From the NCBI GenBank assembly GCA_002104985.1, contig MCGO01000082.1:1-64000 (forward strand): a stretch of 64,000 bases of DNA, in the 5' to 3' direction. Position 1 is the first letter of the stretch; each line of letters starts with the position of its first letter. The position numbers and the translations under genes are program-made. Positions 21,922 through 33,434 of the stretch are shown here, one piece after another. Source of the stretch: Rhizoclosmatium globosum (lineage: Eukaryota > Chytridiomycota > Chytridiomycetes > Chytridiales > Chytriomycetaceae). Under the pieces are notes generated by a model. That model was not told where the DNA came from. It ran no database searches and saw only the letters and a list, made by a program, of their open reading frames with translations.

Positions 21922-24568
21922 TATGCACAACACGCTACAGTCGGTTCTGCAGCTGCAACCTTTACCGGCTTCAAATGCAGATAGCAGATATCCACAGAAG
22001 TACTAGTTACTGTTGGAAAGTTTGATGGTTCCAATCCATGCTTAGCATATCTCACTGCCTCAACTTGGACGAAAGCTTCATCATCAAAAAGTTGCGATAT
22101 CGCTTTTAAACCCATATTATCAAACTCTGATGTTCATTATCCATCTATGTCTCTGATGAAAACGTTCGATATCTGACCGCAGCAAAAGTTCTTCCTTTAT
22201 CATATGAACAGTGGAATCATGACTTCTTGGTTATTGCAACTGATAAAGCATTATGGCTGTAAGTTTTTCTTGCAATATATCTTCATGTTTGACAAAGCAG
22301 ACTCCAGATTCAATGTACATGATAACTGCGACGTGTTTTACATTGAAATCCGAACGGAGTCAGATCCGTTTGTGTGTCAAATCAGAACAATAATAGTGGA
22401 ACGTTCACTCGAGAGGAGTGTCCAGTGATTTTTGCAGCACTTGGGGATTACTTGATACAAGGTTACAATTACAAAGGCGAGGAAATCTTCTGGACCATGA
22501 CAGGAGACTTTCCACTTTGTCTCTTGATGATTGACTTGAATGCATCCGGTGATGAAAAGCTTCTAGTTTCTTCGGAGGTTGATAGTTCTATATCCTAAGC
22601 TGAATTAGAGCTAAAATATCAATCAGGACAATCAAATTCGTTTATTCAAAGGCGAAGAATGCATTCAAGAGTCCAAGTATCAGCAAATGCGATGCTAACG
22701 TGTAAACTCTCCAACTCAAGTTTTGGGTTCGTCCTATTTCCCAACATTAAATATTTATTAAAATTTCAACCAGTTTCCTACTGCAAGACGGCACCATTGG
22801 CATCACGCATAATTTCGTAAATCCTCCTCTTTGGAAACAAAGCCCAACGTCCCTGTGACCTGCATACATGCTTCAACTTTCCTCTGACGAAGATTTAGAG
22901 TCTAATATTGAAGTATCCACTGAAAGTTTGATGGTTGGATATGCAGATGGAACACTAGAAGCGCGGAGCGCCACCACTGGCGAAGTTTTCTGGGCCGATG
23001 GGCTGGATGGAACTAGTGTACTCGCCATATGCAGTTTACCCGGAAATGGAGCGGATTCTTTGATCTGTGTTTGCGTTGTCTTAGCCAGCGGAGCTGGTAG
23101 GAACCTGTTTGTTTGTAGTCAAAATACTGAATGTGGGCTACAGTTCACGTCTTCAACTCGCTAAACAAGGCTGGCACTGTCGTCGTTGACACGTGTTCTC
23201 AATTGATTGCAGAGATTGAAGAAGTGTTGGAAAAGAAATACGTGAGTTTTTCTTCACTTGATGCTCTTTCGAACTCAGCCTTTTTATTCAGACTATTTGG
23301 TCAGAGATGGAGACAGCACAACTCAAATTATCGAGTGCTCCGCCAGACTCGTTTTCTTGTTATTTCGAAGCTGTATATGAATCTCACACCGATGAGCACG
23401 GATGCTTTTTGGTCATAACTTCTACCCACGGAAAACTCATCACCGGCACATTATTGAGCACCTTACAGAGAAACACGAGTCTTCATTCATGTAAGCTGCG
23501 AGTCTCGCTGCTATGGCATCTTTAATTAACCTTTCATCGTTAGTTCAGTGGAACCTGCTTCCTTCAGCAAATTGAAATTGAACCTTCCATTGATTCAAAT
23601 ATCCATGAGTGAAGTTCGAGTTCTTATAAAAGGAACCGATCGTCCAATCGTTTGGTGCCTTAGCCGAAAATCAGCAAACCTGTTTCGCTGTCTACACACA
23701 AACTCTGGCATTACCGCAATTTTCCCTCCTAAAATACACACATCCTGAAAAAATTCGTGAACCTCTAGAGCTCGTCATCACATTCCAAAGCAAGCTGAAT
23801 CTGTCAGAGGTAAGTTTTCCAACACACCCACACACACACACTCAACTCTCAAAATATTCAGTACATCAAATGGATCCAAAAAGACTTCCTAGACACACAT
23901 CATCTTCTTCAAAACGTATCCGCGACGTCAGATACGTTACAGCGGGTTCCTCCACATCCCAACCACAACTCTCCTCATCCTCTCCAAAACACCTACCCAC
24001 GTCATCATCAAAACGCATCCGAGCTTAGACTCAATTGAACTCGCATCTCAAATCATTCATTCGTATGCAAGGCACTTTTCACAACTCACCTTGAAAGTCA
24101 GTACAAACAAAGCGTATGGACAGGTGCACACCGAATTGAAAGCGCTAGCAGAGAAAGTTTGTGACTTACGGAATATGATTGGGGACGGCCGTATCACGTC
24201 GTTTGATCCAATCAGGCAGATAAAGGGATTAACGAGACGTGTAGACAGTTGTTGGGAAATTGAGGATTTGTGAGTTGATTAATTTTCGTGTTATACTATG
24301 CTTGCTTATAGAGTGTTTTTTTTGTTTTCATAGTGATGGGGCGAAGCGGGATTTACTCGCCTTGGATGAACTTCATCGAAGTTTGGCTTTTGAACACAAA
24401 AAGTCGCTACATCACCAAACAGAGTTGGAAAAGACGACAGAATTCTACAAAAGAGGATCGCTCAAATCGCAAGCCTTCATGTCGCAGCGCCTGAAGAGGG
24501 GCCATGTTGTCAAAATGGAAGGAATGTTGTTGACAGATCAAGTTGATATCCAAAGTCTACTGCCTTAG
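21922..24568 (+). CDS. BBS2: BBSome subunit BBS2
   Basis: BBS2 is part of the BBSome coat that moves membrane cargo along cilia. Near the start VTVGKFDGSNPCLA matches the family's first propeller strand. GDYLIQGYNYKGEEIFW, TMTGDFPLCLLMIDLNAS and DEKLLVSSE follow, then FLLQDGTIGI. A further exon reads SLMVGYADGTLEARSA and TTGEVFWADGLDGTSV, both typical BBS2 propeller repeats. The C-terminal half includes ELASQIIHSYARHFSQ, MIGDGRITSFDPIR and KKSLHHQTELEK, ending DQVDIQSLLP-stop. The frame breaks several times through introns and probable one-base losses. The first codon is uncertain: I use the ATG at 21922. It is evidence for a ciliated life stage. Confidence 0.85.
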
Positions 24569-24679
24569 ACAGAGTTTATTTCCTTACTTATGAGATTGAA
24601 TTAAAGGATGAAAATTCTCTATTTAGAGATGAGAAGGAGACAAAATGATGATAAACATAACACGATAACAAGGAGAAAT

Positions 24680-26889
24680 TTAATCCAAGTCAACAGCATC
24701 CACTATCCTCTTGAGAGTATCCACTCTAGCACCAAGAGCCCTAAACTCATCCTTGTTCAACTCCGCTTTTGTTCGCAGTTCAACCAAATTCTGTCTGGTA
24801 CTCTGGCTATCAATCAAAACACGTTGGAACTGGTTTTGGAACTCCCAGATGGCAAGCTTCAGGACACGACGTGTTCCTTTCGCGATGCGTTCACTGTTGG
24901 CGTCAACGAGACCAACGTTGATGAGGTGCGACTTGATTTTGGAGAGGACCTTTCGGTCGACGATTGTTTTCATATCCGAGAGAGAATACAGGAAAAGACC
25001 GACACCTTAAATTGCGGGATTAAGAGAAAAGGGTTTGAGTAAAGGTTTTGACATACCAGCCATTGAGAGACCCAAGAAGGCAGTCTTTCCGCGGACCATC
25101 ATCTGGTCGTTTTTCCACATACCACGAGTAACGCTGTGGTATCCAAATAGACCACCGACAAGCATACTCAGTGATGGAATGTACTCCTTGATAATCTCAA
25201 TCTTGTCCTATTCACATCAACACAAATTAGTATCTAGAACACCGACAACCAAGGGCCTAGTTACCATAACATCAAAGAAGTCACCGAGCTCCATGGGCAC
25301 AAACATACTCATAGCAGCAGCCCGACCAGCCTCCGCGCTTCCATCCTCAAACGCAGTCGTAACAACCTCCATATTCACTTTCGGTGCACTCTCCATACAA
25401 CTCTCCGCCATCGCCTCAATATTCTTGACACACCCTACAGAACTCTTAACCGCAAATCTTCACACCGTCTCAACCGCACAGCCGCAAGCCGTACACAGCA
25501 TTACGCAGGTCCCGAGCATACTGCCACATCCCCAAAACGCCTCCCCACTCGATATCTCAACATACGTTCAACACCTTCCAAAAAGTTGGACAGCTGGTCG
25601 CGGGCAAAGGCGTGTGCGCGGGACGCGGTTTCTTCGATCGTGCGGTCAACGTCGTCGAGGAATTGTTCCTTGATTCGGAGCATGCGTTCGTATGCGGGGG
25701 CTGAGTCGCTTAGTTGGGTTGAGATCTCGGCGGACTTGATGAGGGATAAGGTGTGGTTGTATGAACACAGGACGCTCATGTCTCGTAGCAGGTTTCCGAG
25801 GAATAGTTTGGCGGGGTTGAGTTTGGAGCGGGCTCGCTTTTCGAGGATGAAGGAGCGGAGGTTGTCTTCGAGGCAGGTGAAGTCGCGGTTGTTTGTTTGT
25901 CGGCGGTTTTTTCGAGAATTTGTTTGGCGGCGACAAAGTGGACGAGTTGGTCGGCGGATTGGAAGGTGAGGGGTGAGATTTCAGAGATTTGGGATAGGAT
26001 ATCTCGCTTGCAACGGTCTTTGCGTCGGATTTGATCGAATCGGTTAACGACGACAAAGACGTAGGCTTTTCTTTTCCAGCGTTCTGGAGGAATTCACGAC
26101 CCTGTGTTGAGAGTTGTTAGAGTCAGACACAACTATTGTCGCAGAGGGGCTGGAATTCCATTTCGGTATTCCTTAGATCCAACAGTATATGGATATGATG
26201 ACAATAATTCACATTGTGCAACAGGGCGTTCTTGGAAAACATTCGATCGCCCAATTACAAACAAAAGTCAACTCACCGATAGAGTAAAGTGGTTCTCCGC
26301 ATTCACAACAAATACAATGACATCAATTTCCTCTTGTTGCGCCATCAATGAAGTGGTTTCATGGAGTCAATGTTGAGACCAGGTGAGTCAATCAAAGAGA
26401 TATCAACAATGCCATTGTGCAAGACAGACTCCTCCTTTGAGTTACGAGCATCGTGGCAGTACACTTTCAGCATCTCATAACCTTCTTCATTGTCTTCCAC
26501 AACCTCACGGAGCTTGCTGACCGCAAATGGAGTATAGGTGTCTGGATCCAGAGGGTTGTACTTTGAGGCATCCTTGATCCCATGCACCTCTTCCTTGCCC
26601 CGATTCTGCACGGCATCCACCACTTCAGTAAACAATGCCGTGCAGGGCTGTTGATCTGAAGGAACCACCTCTCTTCGCAAAGGGCATTGACAAAGGTTGA
26701 TTTACCGCCATTCAGATCACCGGTAACAAGCACGCGCGATCGTGTGTCTTCAATACGTTTTTTAAGTTGGCGAAGGTGGGCTTTTGTAGTGTCGAGTTTA
26801 GAGAGAAGCAGATGGGTTTCATATCGCCAGTTGACGACTCGATTGCACTGCCAAAGCCATCGAGGGCGAGGACAGTAAGGACCTTTTGA

Positions 26890-26920
<31 letters not shown>

Positions 26921-27263
26921 TGAGATAGAATCGAATTGATGGATCAGACAGCAACCCACCTGAGTATCCGCACTAGACGAAGGCGGGAAGCGCACGGCCC
27001 CGGCAGACAGATCAAAGAGCAGCTCCTCTGTGCAATGTGCAATGTGTAATTGAATGCATTAGCCATTACAAACGACACAATCAGTCACGCACCAGTCGCT
27101 CAACAAGCTGAAGCATCCGCACTCGCTTCTCGGCAAACACCGCATTCTGTTCCGTTGTTGCCGGTGCGTGGTGCTGCTCAAAGACGGGTCCGCGGCCTTC
27201 GGATGCTGACGACATTGCGCTGTCAACGGACGGCGCTCGGGCAGGTGGTTGCGGACGTGACAT
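24680..27263 (-). CDS. FZO1: mitofusin (Fzo1-type dynamin-like GTPase of the outer mitochondrial membrane)
   Basis: Fzo1 fuses mitochondrial outer membranes. ATG at 27261-27263 ([15 protein letters not shown]) is chosen because an upstream in-frame Met begins in a basic, non-conserved stretch. The GTPase domain has the P-loop [14 protein letters not shown], then [18 protein letters not shown] and the G3 element [29 protein letters not shown] follows. The C-terminal half has two hydrophobic segments ([12 protein letters not shown] and [18 protein letters not shown]), as expected for a bitopic hairpin. Heptad-like helices ([16 protein letters not shown]) run to VDAVDLD-stop. An intron near 26900 contains a GAAA repeat. 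One-base breaks occur around 26650 and 25500-26000. Confidence 0.9.
26893..26917 (+). repeat. (AAAG)n microsatellite in an FZO1 intron
   Basis: About six tandem aaag/gaaa units lie in the intron between the N-terminal exon and the GTPase exon of the mitofusin gene. On the coding strand this is a pyrimidine-rich (CTTT)n tract. No function is claimed. Confidence 0.8.
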
Positions 27264-27383
27264 TGGTTTTCGAATGACTCTTTTTGATCCAACGTGTCTC
27301 TCTTTCTTCACCTTTCTTTTTCTATCCACAAATTCAAATCATTAATGTGTCATTTGTTTATTAACACGTTCATTTTATTAGGA

Positions 27384-28220
27384 TCACAACGGTCGTAAGA
27401 CTGGTGGTCGGTTTGCACGATTCCGCTCAAGTCGAATGGCAAGCCAATCAACCGCTTCTCTAACTCCCTGCCTAATATCACCCAAATTGAGCATTTCACA
27501 TTAAAAATAAATATCTTACCCTCTCAACGCCGAAACACTCAACACAGTCGAATCTCTCGCTCCCAAGTTAACCGCAATAGGATTAAACATCTCCTTCAAC
27601 TGTGCGAGATCCATCGAATTCGCCTTGTCCGCCTTATTCGCAACCAATAACAACGGAAGCCCATCCAACTCCTCTGTCGCAGTGATTGTCTCTACCAAGA
27701 ATTCCCATCCATTAGCCAAAACCCAAACTGCCTCCCCTCACATACCAAAGATGGATTTCGCCTCCTTGATCCTCTCACTATCCGATGCGTCAACAACAAA
27801 CAGGATTGCATGGGATTCAGCATAGTATTTAGACCACAATCGCCGCAATTCACTTTGTCCTCCGAGATCCCAAAAGTTGATGCAAGTTGCGTTCATGTCG
27901 ATGGTTCCAACTGTATATTGACAGATGTGTAAGTTGCAACAGTCCTTCAGTGTCAAACAAGTCATCAAATGATTGCGTACTGTTCAGTCCGACCGTGGGT
28001 GCAATTTGTCTGGTGTACTGGCTTTTCAGTTGATGAGTATGTTGCTTTGATGCGTTCGAGGAGCGTCTGCATCCAGAGTGTCAGAACTAACACAACACAT
28101 CACCCAATGAAATCCTCTAATCCTTACAGTCTTTCCCGCATTGTCTAATCCTAGTATAATCACAAAGTAGTCTTCTTTGCGGTTATACATTTCATAAAGG
28201 CCCGATAGTAGAGTGAACAT
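27384..28220 (-). CDS. ARFRP1: ARF-related GTPase (ARFRP1 / yeast Arl3 type)
   Basis: ARFRP1 (Arl3 in yeast) works at the trans-Golgi upstream of Arl1. ATG at 28218-28220 opens MFTLLSGLYEMYNRKED. The Met-Phe start lacks the Gly2 used for myristoylation; yeast Arl3 is instead N-acetylated and bound by Sys1, so the same is inferred here. G1 is GLDNAGKT, split by an intron right after it. The family-specific VGTIDMNATCINFWDLGGQ segment (G3) follows, then LRRLWSKYYAESHAILF, VVDASDSERI, and G4 ANKADKA. The G5 area is VLSVSALRG and the end is RPPVLRPL-stop. Its 5' end overlaps or abuts the predicted 3' end of RMC1. Confidence 0.9.
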
Positions 28221-30854
28221 GGTTTCGTTTCTGAGTTAATTTTATAAATCAAATTAAAATCTAATAAATAGAAAAAGTAACTCTCTTTCTCATCTAACAA
28301 AAGCTTAACACTTTCATATCCCCTCCATATCCAAAGTCTCTCCCCAAACCTCTCTCCAAACACTCCAATACCGTTCTTTGCTAAACCCCAAATCATCTTC
28401 CTCTCAACACCAAAATATTCCTCATCTTGATGCCCACTGCTGCCTCCACCACCCACAATCCCACTCTCTTCCAACACAGCATACACATTCAGAAAAAGAG
28501 TCTTTCCAGCCCGCCCTCCACCTTTCAAACACGGTTCAAGAAACCTAGACGCGCGGAACGATCTAAGAATTCCGTTTCGGCGAGCGTAATCACGGCGCGC
28601 ATGATGTTTTGGTGAGTTGGGCGAGAAAGGAGGGCTGATACCACGTCAGTATGTAAGCTCAAGGATTCAAAGATTTGCACTGCAGTTTGAAACGCGCAGT
28701 TATCAGAGTCAGGGCGGTTTAGAAGCTGATGAGCAATAAATGAAGTTGGTGGAATCGTTTTGGATGCAAGGTGGGTATATAGAAGAGGGTGGAGGATTTC
28801 AGATTTCATGTACAACAATGCAAGTAGGTTTGTAATTTGGAGGTTTATCATGTCAGGTTGTTTCGATGTTGGGCTTGATGCAGAAGATGAAGGAGAATCA
28901 GAAGGCTGCACTGAAAGTGCGTTCAATACAACAGGCGAGATCTGCTTGTTTGGAGTATAATTTGCAACACTGCTTCTTGGCTTCACATGATTTTGAGGCT
29001 GTTTCTGTTGACTGGAGAGATACACTGACAGATAAATCTCAATACATGTTGCCAATCGTGTATAATCACACCCCTGCATCCTGTTTGTCAGAAACATTTG
29101 AAATATCCACGAAAACTCACATTAGTCTTTGAAAGAGGCTCAAACAACCTTTCATAAAATTCTGTAGCCCCAAAGAAGCCCATTCCACTACCACCTTCGC
29201 CCATATTGCTACTCAGTGTATTCGTAGTGACCTCGTCAGATTCCACTATGGGTATACTTTGTCCTTTCCAAAACTTTCCACCCAACACCAACTCAAAACA
29301 TTCTTTGACATCCTCAATGCTTGCATCCGTGCCAACCCGCTCAATAACTTCCCGCAGAACCCCTAACACAGCACCACATATATCACCAACTCGTCTTCGA
29401 GCCAAAAATTTGATTGAAACTGCAGGTGGATGTGCTCTCCGTAAATGTGCAAGACAACCCTGTATGCACAAGCTGATGTTGAAAACTCCACCAAATGCTG
29501 TAAGATGAGCTATGGAGCTTTGCGGAGGCGTAATATAGTGAGGGAATGCAAACGTTGTCGTTGAGTATCGGTCTGCAAAATCAAGGATGAATATCAAACA
29601 GTTTAAGAGAATATTCAACGTACATAAGTCAATAATGTCACCGTCAGAGACAGTCCAAAGTGGTTCCACTACTTTAGAGCCACTGCTTTTATCAATGCGC
29701 CAAGGTCAAACACCAGTAGACGTTTCGCAGTTGGATTATGGACAAGGATTAGGTTGTCAATGAGTGATATGGCAGAGCTTCCTGGTTCCTGCAAGTTCAA
29801 TTCAAATTCAAAGTTCTGAGATATGGCTTGTTTCGCTATTCGGTGCAGATGGAGTACATGAGATGTTTGAGGTGGTGAGTATGATGGATTGGCTGAAGAA
29901 GGGGACAATATTGAATGTATGTAAGCACAATATAGCTTATCGTATCTGGTTTTATGGAATTAGAGTTTGGAACGGTGGATTAACAAAGAACTCACACTTG
30001 AAGGATAAACACTTCATTCCTTAAAATCTCGAAAGATTGGTGGCAGGAATGTTTCCGTTATCGCCTCCCAACAAAATACGTGACAGAGAACTTCCGATTC
30101 CCGATATCAGTCCATTCTTTCCAAAGTCTGGAGGGGGAGACACAAGATTCACAGGAGCAAGCTCAATGACAGCACCTCTCTTTCCCCCAATATATAATAT
30201 TGAAACACAGTGGGGAGCATTTGATGAATAAATTGCAATTACTGAATGCTTCTGAGAGTATTGAAACCAGGTGACTGATATTGGAATAGACCGCCGTAGC
30301 ATAAACACCTTCTTCGATCTACTCATCTGTACATGCTAGTCAGCAAGATATTGATCAGAATCTTTGCATACCGAGTAAAAGTCGATTGAGTCTGTGGAAA
30401 CAACAAAGAACTCGCTATCTTCTGTGAATGGCGACCATTCAGCCCCAAGAATCGCATGCCTCTTGTTCCTCAGTAGCCGCGGTTCATGCGAAGCCTCAAA
30501 GATAAGCGAGTTTGACGCCGTAGCCAAAGTCTCACGCAGCAGCAGCACTTGCTACGTTTCAATGATAGTTTAAACATTACGAATGCAAATGCGAGGCCAA
30601 CGCACCACCGCCGCGTCCCCGCAAACAACGAGCAAATAAGAAGTAGGCGAGCGCACGTGGGACCGTCGGGCGCTTTTGATTGGATGGCCGCGGCGCTGCT
30701 CAGGAACAAACGCTGCGAATCCGTCGGCGCTGCGAAGGACTCCAAACCCGAATTCGCAAATTGGAATTGGCGACGTTGCATCGACAAACACGGATGTTGG
30801 TGGCGCGGCGGCGGAAAATGCTGCCGCGCTTGGCTGGAGCGAGAAGCATTCCAT
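28160..30854 (-). CDS. RMC1: regulator of MON1-CCZ1 complex (RMC1/Mic1-domain protein)
   Basis: RMC1 (C18orf8, Mic1) is the third subunit of the Mon1-Ccz1 Rab7 exchange factor in animals and many other eukaryotes. The N-terminal propeller begins near MECFSLQPSAAAFSA. It reads VFVDATSPIPICEFGFG, then HAILGAEWSPFTEDSE and FFVVSTDSIDFYSV, matching the 'W.....i..vt..gi.fy.v' family block. IPISVTWFQYSQKH and LIDNLILVHNPTAKRLLVF follow. The C-terminal helical Mic1 domain includes VFNISLCIQGCLAHL, GAVLGVLREVIERVGTD, NLLALLYMKSEILHPLL and TQ-rich loops, then RFLEPCLKGGGRAGK. The frame changes near 28545 by one base. The last frame stays open to 28160, 61 bp into ARFRP1; the true stop may be slightly earlier. 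Confidence 0.82.
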
Positions 30855-30990
30855 CCACTGAAAGAGTTTGAACAGAGTTTGCACAAAGAAGAAAGAATGG
30901 TGGTTAGAAACTAAATAATAGAAATTCTCATTTCGTGTCCTTTGTTGTGGATTGTCATGAGCATTTTCCTCTTTCAAACACTCTCACGCT

Positions 30991-31858
30991 ATGGCTGATA
31001 TCAAGGAGCCCCTCTACTGTGCTGAACAGATCAAAATCCCAGCTGATCTCCCGGATATCCTTAAAAACTACACAAAGCACATTATCCGAACTCAGCCCAC
31101 CGATATTATGACTTCTTCAGCAGAGTGAATATAACAACCTCAATGGCAAGTAAGAACCCGCACTAACAAGTTATCTACAGGTACTTTACGAGACTTTCGA
31201 AACAAAGAACTCAGATGGGTAAAAAGTTGACGAACCACCAGTTGGAAGCCTTCTACATCAAGGTGTGATAATATCAGCATCATAAGACACAAACAGAGTC
31301 TAACTGCAAGACGAAAAAAGGTTTCTAAGCTTGATCGTGATCAATTGACGCGAAAGGAAATTGAGGAGGCGTGTAGCCATGCAACAGTTACACCATCACA
31401 AGTTGCAGACATTATTACGTGCGTCTTCGAACATATTTTCGTGTCTTTTCAAATATTAATGTAACTTACCAGCGCTGGTGGCTGGACGGGAGAAAAGATT
31501 CCATGGTTGAAGTTCTGGGCACTCCTTGTTGCCTCTGCTTCTGGAGTGAGTCCTTCTTCTGACGCTATCTAAGTTGTTGACACAAGTTTTGGGCAGACCT
31601 TTATTGGAACCATTGAATCCGTCATTCTTCTTTTGTCCGACAACGGTGTACTTCCCAGCGCTCCTTTAACTGAAATCATGCAGTTTATGGCTGAACGGGA
31701 CTCTACTCAAGATCAGTCGAAAATTCAAGCTTTGGTGAACACAATCAAAGATTCTGGGTATGTTTTAAGTTGGTTGTATATGCTATTCCTAACAGTATTC
31801 AAGGCCATCTGTGAACGCTGATATGGTTATGGTTCAATTACGAAAGGAAGCTAAATGA
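30991..31858 (+). CDS. ropporin / radial-spoke RSP11-like RIIa-domain protein
   Basis: Ropporin-family proteins have a PKA RIIa-type docking fold and bind AKAP-like spoke proteins in the axoneme. ATG 30991 opens MADIKEPLYCAEQIKIP, then ADLPDILKNYTKHIIR and TQPTDIMTSSAEYFTRLS; the AE/Y join spans an intron. LTNHQLEAFYIK, SKLDRDQLTRKEIEEAC and VADIITAGGWTGEKIPW follow. The C-terminal part is FWALLVASASGTFIGT, MQFMAERDSTQDQ and MVMVQLRKEAK-stop (31856-31858). The order and length of about 200 residues match ROPN1L/RSP11. It is divergent from RMC1 with about 136 bp between start codons. Confidence 0.88.
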
Positions 31859-32059
31859 TTAAATAATCTTAGCTTTGTTCCATGTCCTCTCCAGAAGTTC
31901 ACTATTTCAATAGATTATTTTAATAACAAATTACCCAATGCTTTTATTTATCATATAACAATTGGATAATCATGGATAATAGGAGAGTTGAACAAAATAT
32001 CTGCCCGGCAATGTATAACTGAAACAACGACGTCAAATTTATCTGAACAAACTCCCTAT

Positions 32060-32815
32060 TTAGGCACGAGCAGCCCGGATAGCCTTGCGGAGGGAAGCAA
32101 CACGAGTCAAACGTGGAGCAACAGCCTCACCCTTTGGAACCTCCTTCTCAGCCTCAACCAAGGTCATCTCAATGTGACATGGGTGGGACATGTATGGGTT
32201 GATTCTACCGTGAGCACGGTAGGTTCTGCGGCGCTGTGGTGGGGCCTGGTTGACCTGGATGTGACGAACGACCAAGTTGTCCAAGTCGAGTCCCTTAACC
32301 TCAGCGTTGGACTCAGCGTTCTTCAAGAGACCGAGAACGAACTCGGCAGACTTGACTGGCCATCTTCCACGGGAAGCTCCGAACTCCTTAGCCTGGGCGG
32401 TACGACCGACACCTCCAGCGAATCTGCGGAATGGAACGGCACGCTTGTGGTCCTTGACGGCCTCAAGGTAGGCAACAGCCTTCTTGAGGGTCATACCCTT
32501 GACGGCCTGAGCGGTCTCACGGGTGTTCTTGAAGTGGACGCGGAGGTAAGATCCACGGGCCTTGACAGCTAAGAAATGAACATGTATTTAGATCGATGAG
32601 CTTTGAGGAAGGGTAATTGATGGATTGCTGCTGTTGAGTTGTCCAGAATCCTGCATTATGTCACTCATTTAACAAGCATCTGAAAGTCCTCATATTCGTC
32701 CAGATCCCATCACTTCTGTTCGAATAGAATCCAGTTTGGCGTGTGTTCTGATAGAGATATGGGCTGAGACTACTCACACTTGGCGGAGGTTTCAGTAGCA
32801 GCGTAACGGGCCCTA
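32060..32815 (-). CDS. RPL17: large ribosomal subunit protein uL22 (RPL17)
   Basis: uL22 lines the ribosomal exit tunnel. The main exon (32060-about 32573) reads [64 protein letters not shown] and [16 protein letters not shown]. It ends with a basic [14 protein letters not shown]. An intron of about 200 bp separates it from a small exon (32773-32815) coding [11 protein letters not shown], the known uL22 N-terminus. The start codon lies in a further upstream exon, probably only an AT or ATG. I could not place it in 32816-33140, so the annotated 5' end is partial. High, biased codon choice (GCC, AAG, CGT) marks a strongly expressed gene. Confidence 0.93.
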
Positions 32816-33434
32816 TAAGGAGAAACAGAATCAAGGTTAGGACTCGTCCGACAGCTTAACGATGAAAGAGGAGAGTTTGAGAGTGTTGAGGTTTCAAGTG
32901 GTGTTCCACGCCCAGATGCCATGACCATCCAACCTCCATCCCCATCCCACGACCATCCAGCACCATTACAGCCATCCGCTGCGTCAAATAGGTTCACTAT
33001 CGAGCAGTTTGTACTGGGTTTGATGTGGTTGGATGCCATGGCGCTCAAGTGAGTTGCTGTCACGGCATGCTTCGACTCGTCCGCTCCAAGTCACTCAATA
33101 CGACAATTGACTATGTCGATCCAGAAACTCTGTCGTATTGCGGTTTCTGCGAGATCTGACGCTGCATTGAAGTTGCTGAGGTTGTGGAGGGCAGTGGGAA
33201 GGGCGGTGCGAGGACTTGCATTTTGGATTGAAAAACTGGTCTCGAAAAAGTTGACCAACACCCAACACAAACTTCACATCCCAACTTGTGGGAGAAGAGC
33301 CTTTCTCGTGCTCACTTTTGTATTCGTTATACCCATATTTCCCTTCTTCAGCTCCTTCATTTGTAAAACTTAGTACAGAACAAAAAACGTAAATCTCTTT
33401 CCTACAAGAACTGGTTTTGGTTAACTAACCCAAT
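32816..33434. other. RPL17 upstream region / intergenic
   Basis: This stretch holds the missing first exon, first intron and promoter of RPL17 and then the promoter of the plus-strand TSNAXIP1-type gene. It contains a run of degenerate CCATCC units (about 32925-32970). I see no further gene, tRNA or mobile element. Confidence 0.4.

Noticed and set aside
28160..28220. Same-strand coding overlap between RMC1 and ARFRP1
   Set aside because: The RMC1 frame near its end passes T-rich runs where one missing base would reveal an earlier stop, so the overlap is not secure.
32574..32772. Possible snoRNA in the RPL17 intron
   Set aside because: A GTGATGG stretch resembles a C box but no matching D box or terminal stem could be found; no convincing H/ACA pattern either.
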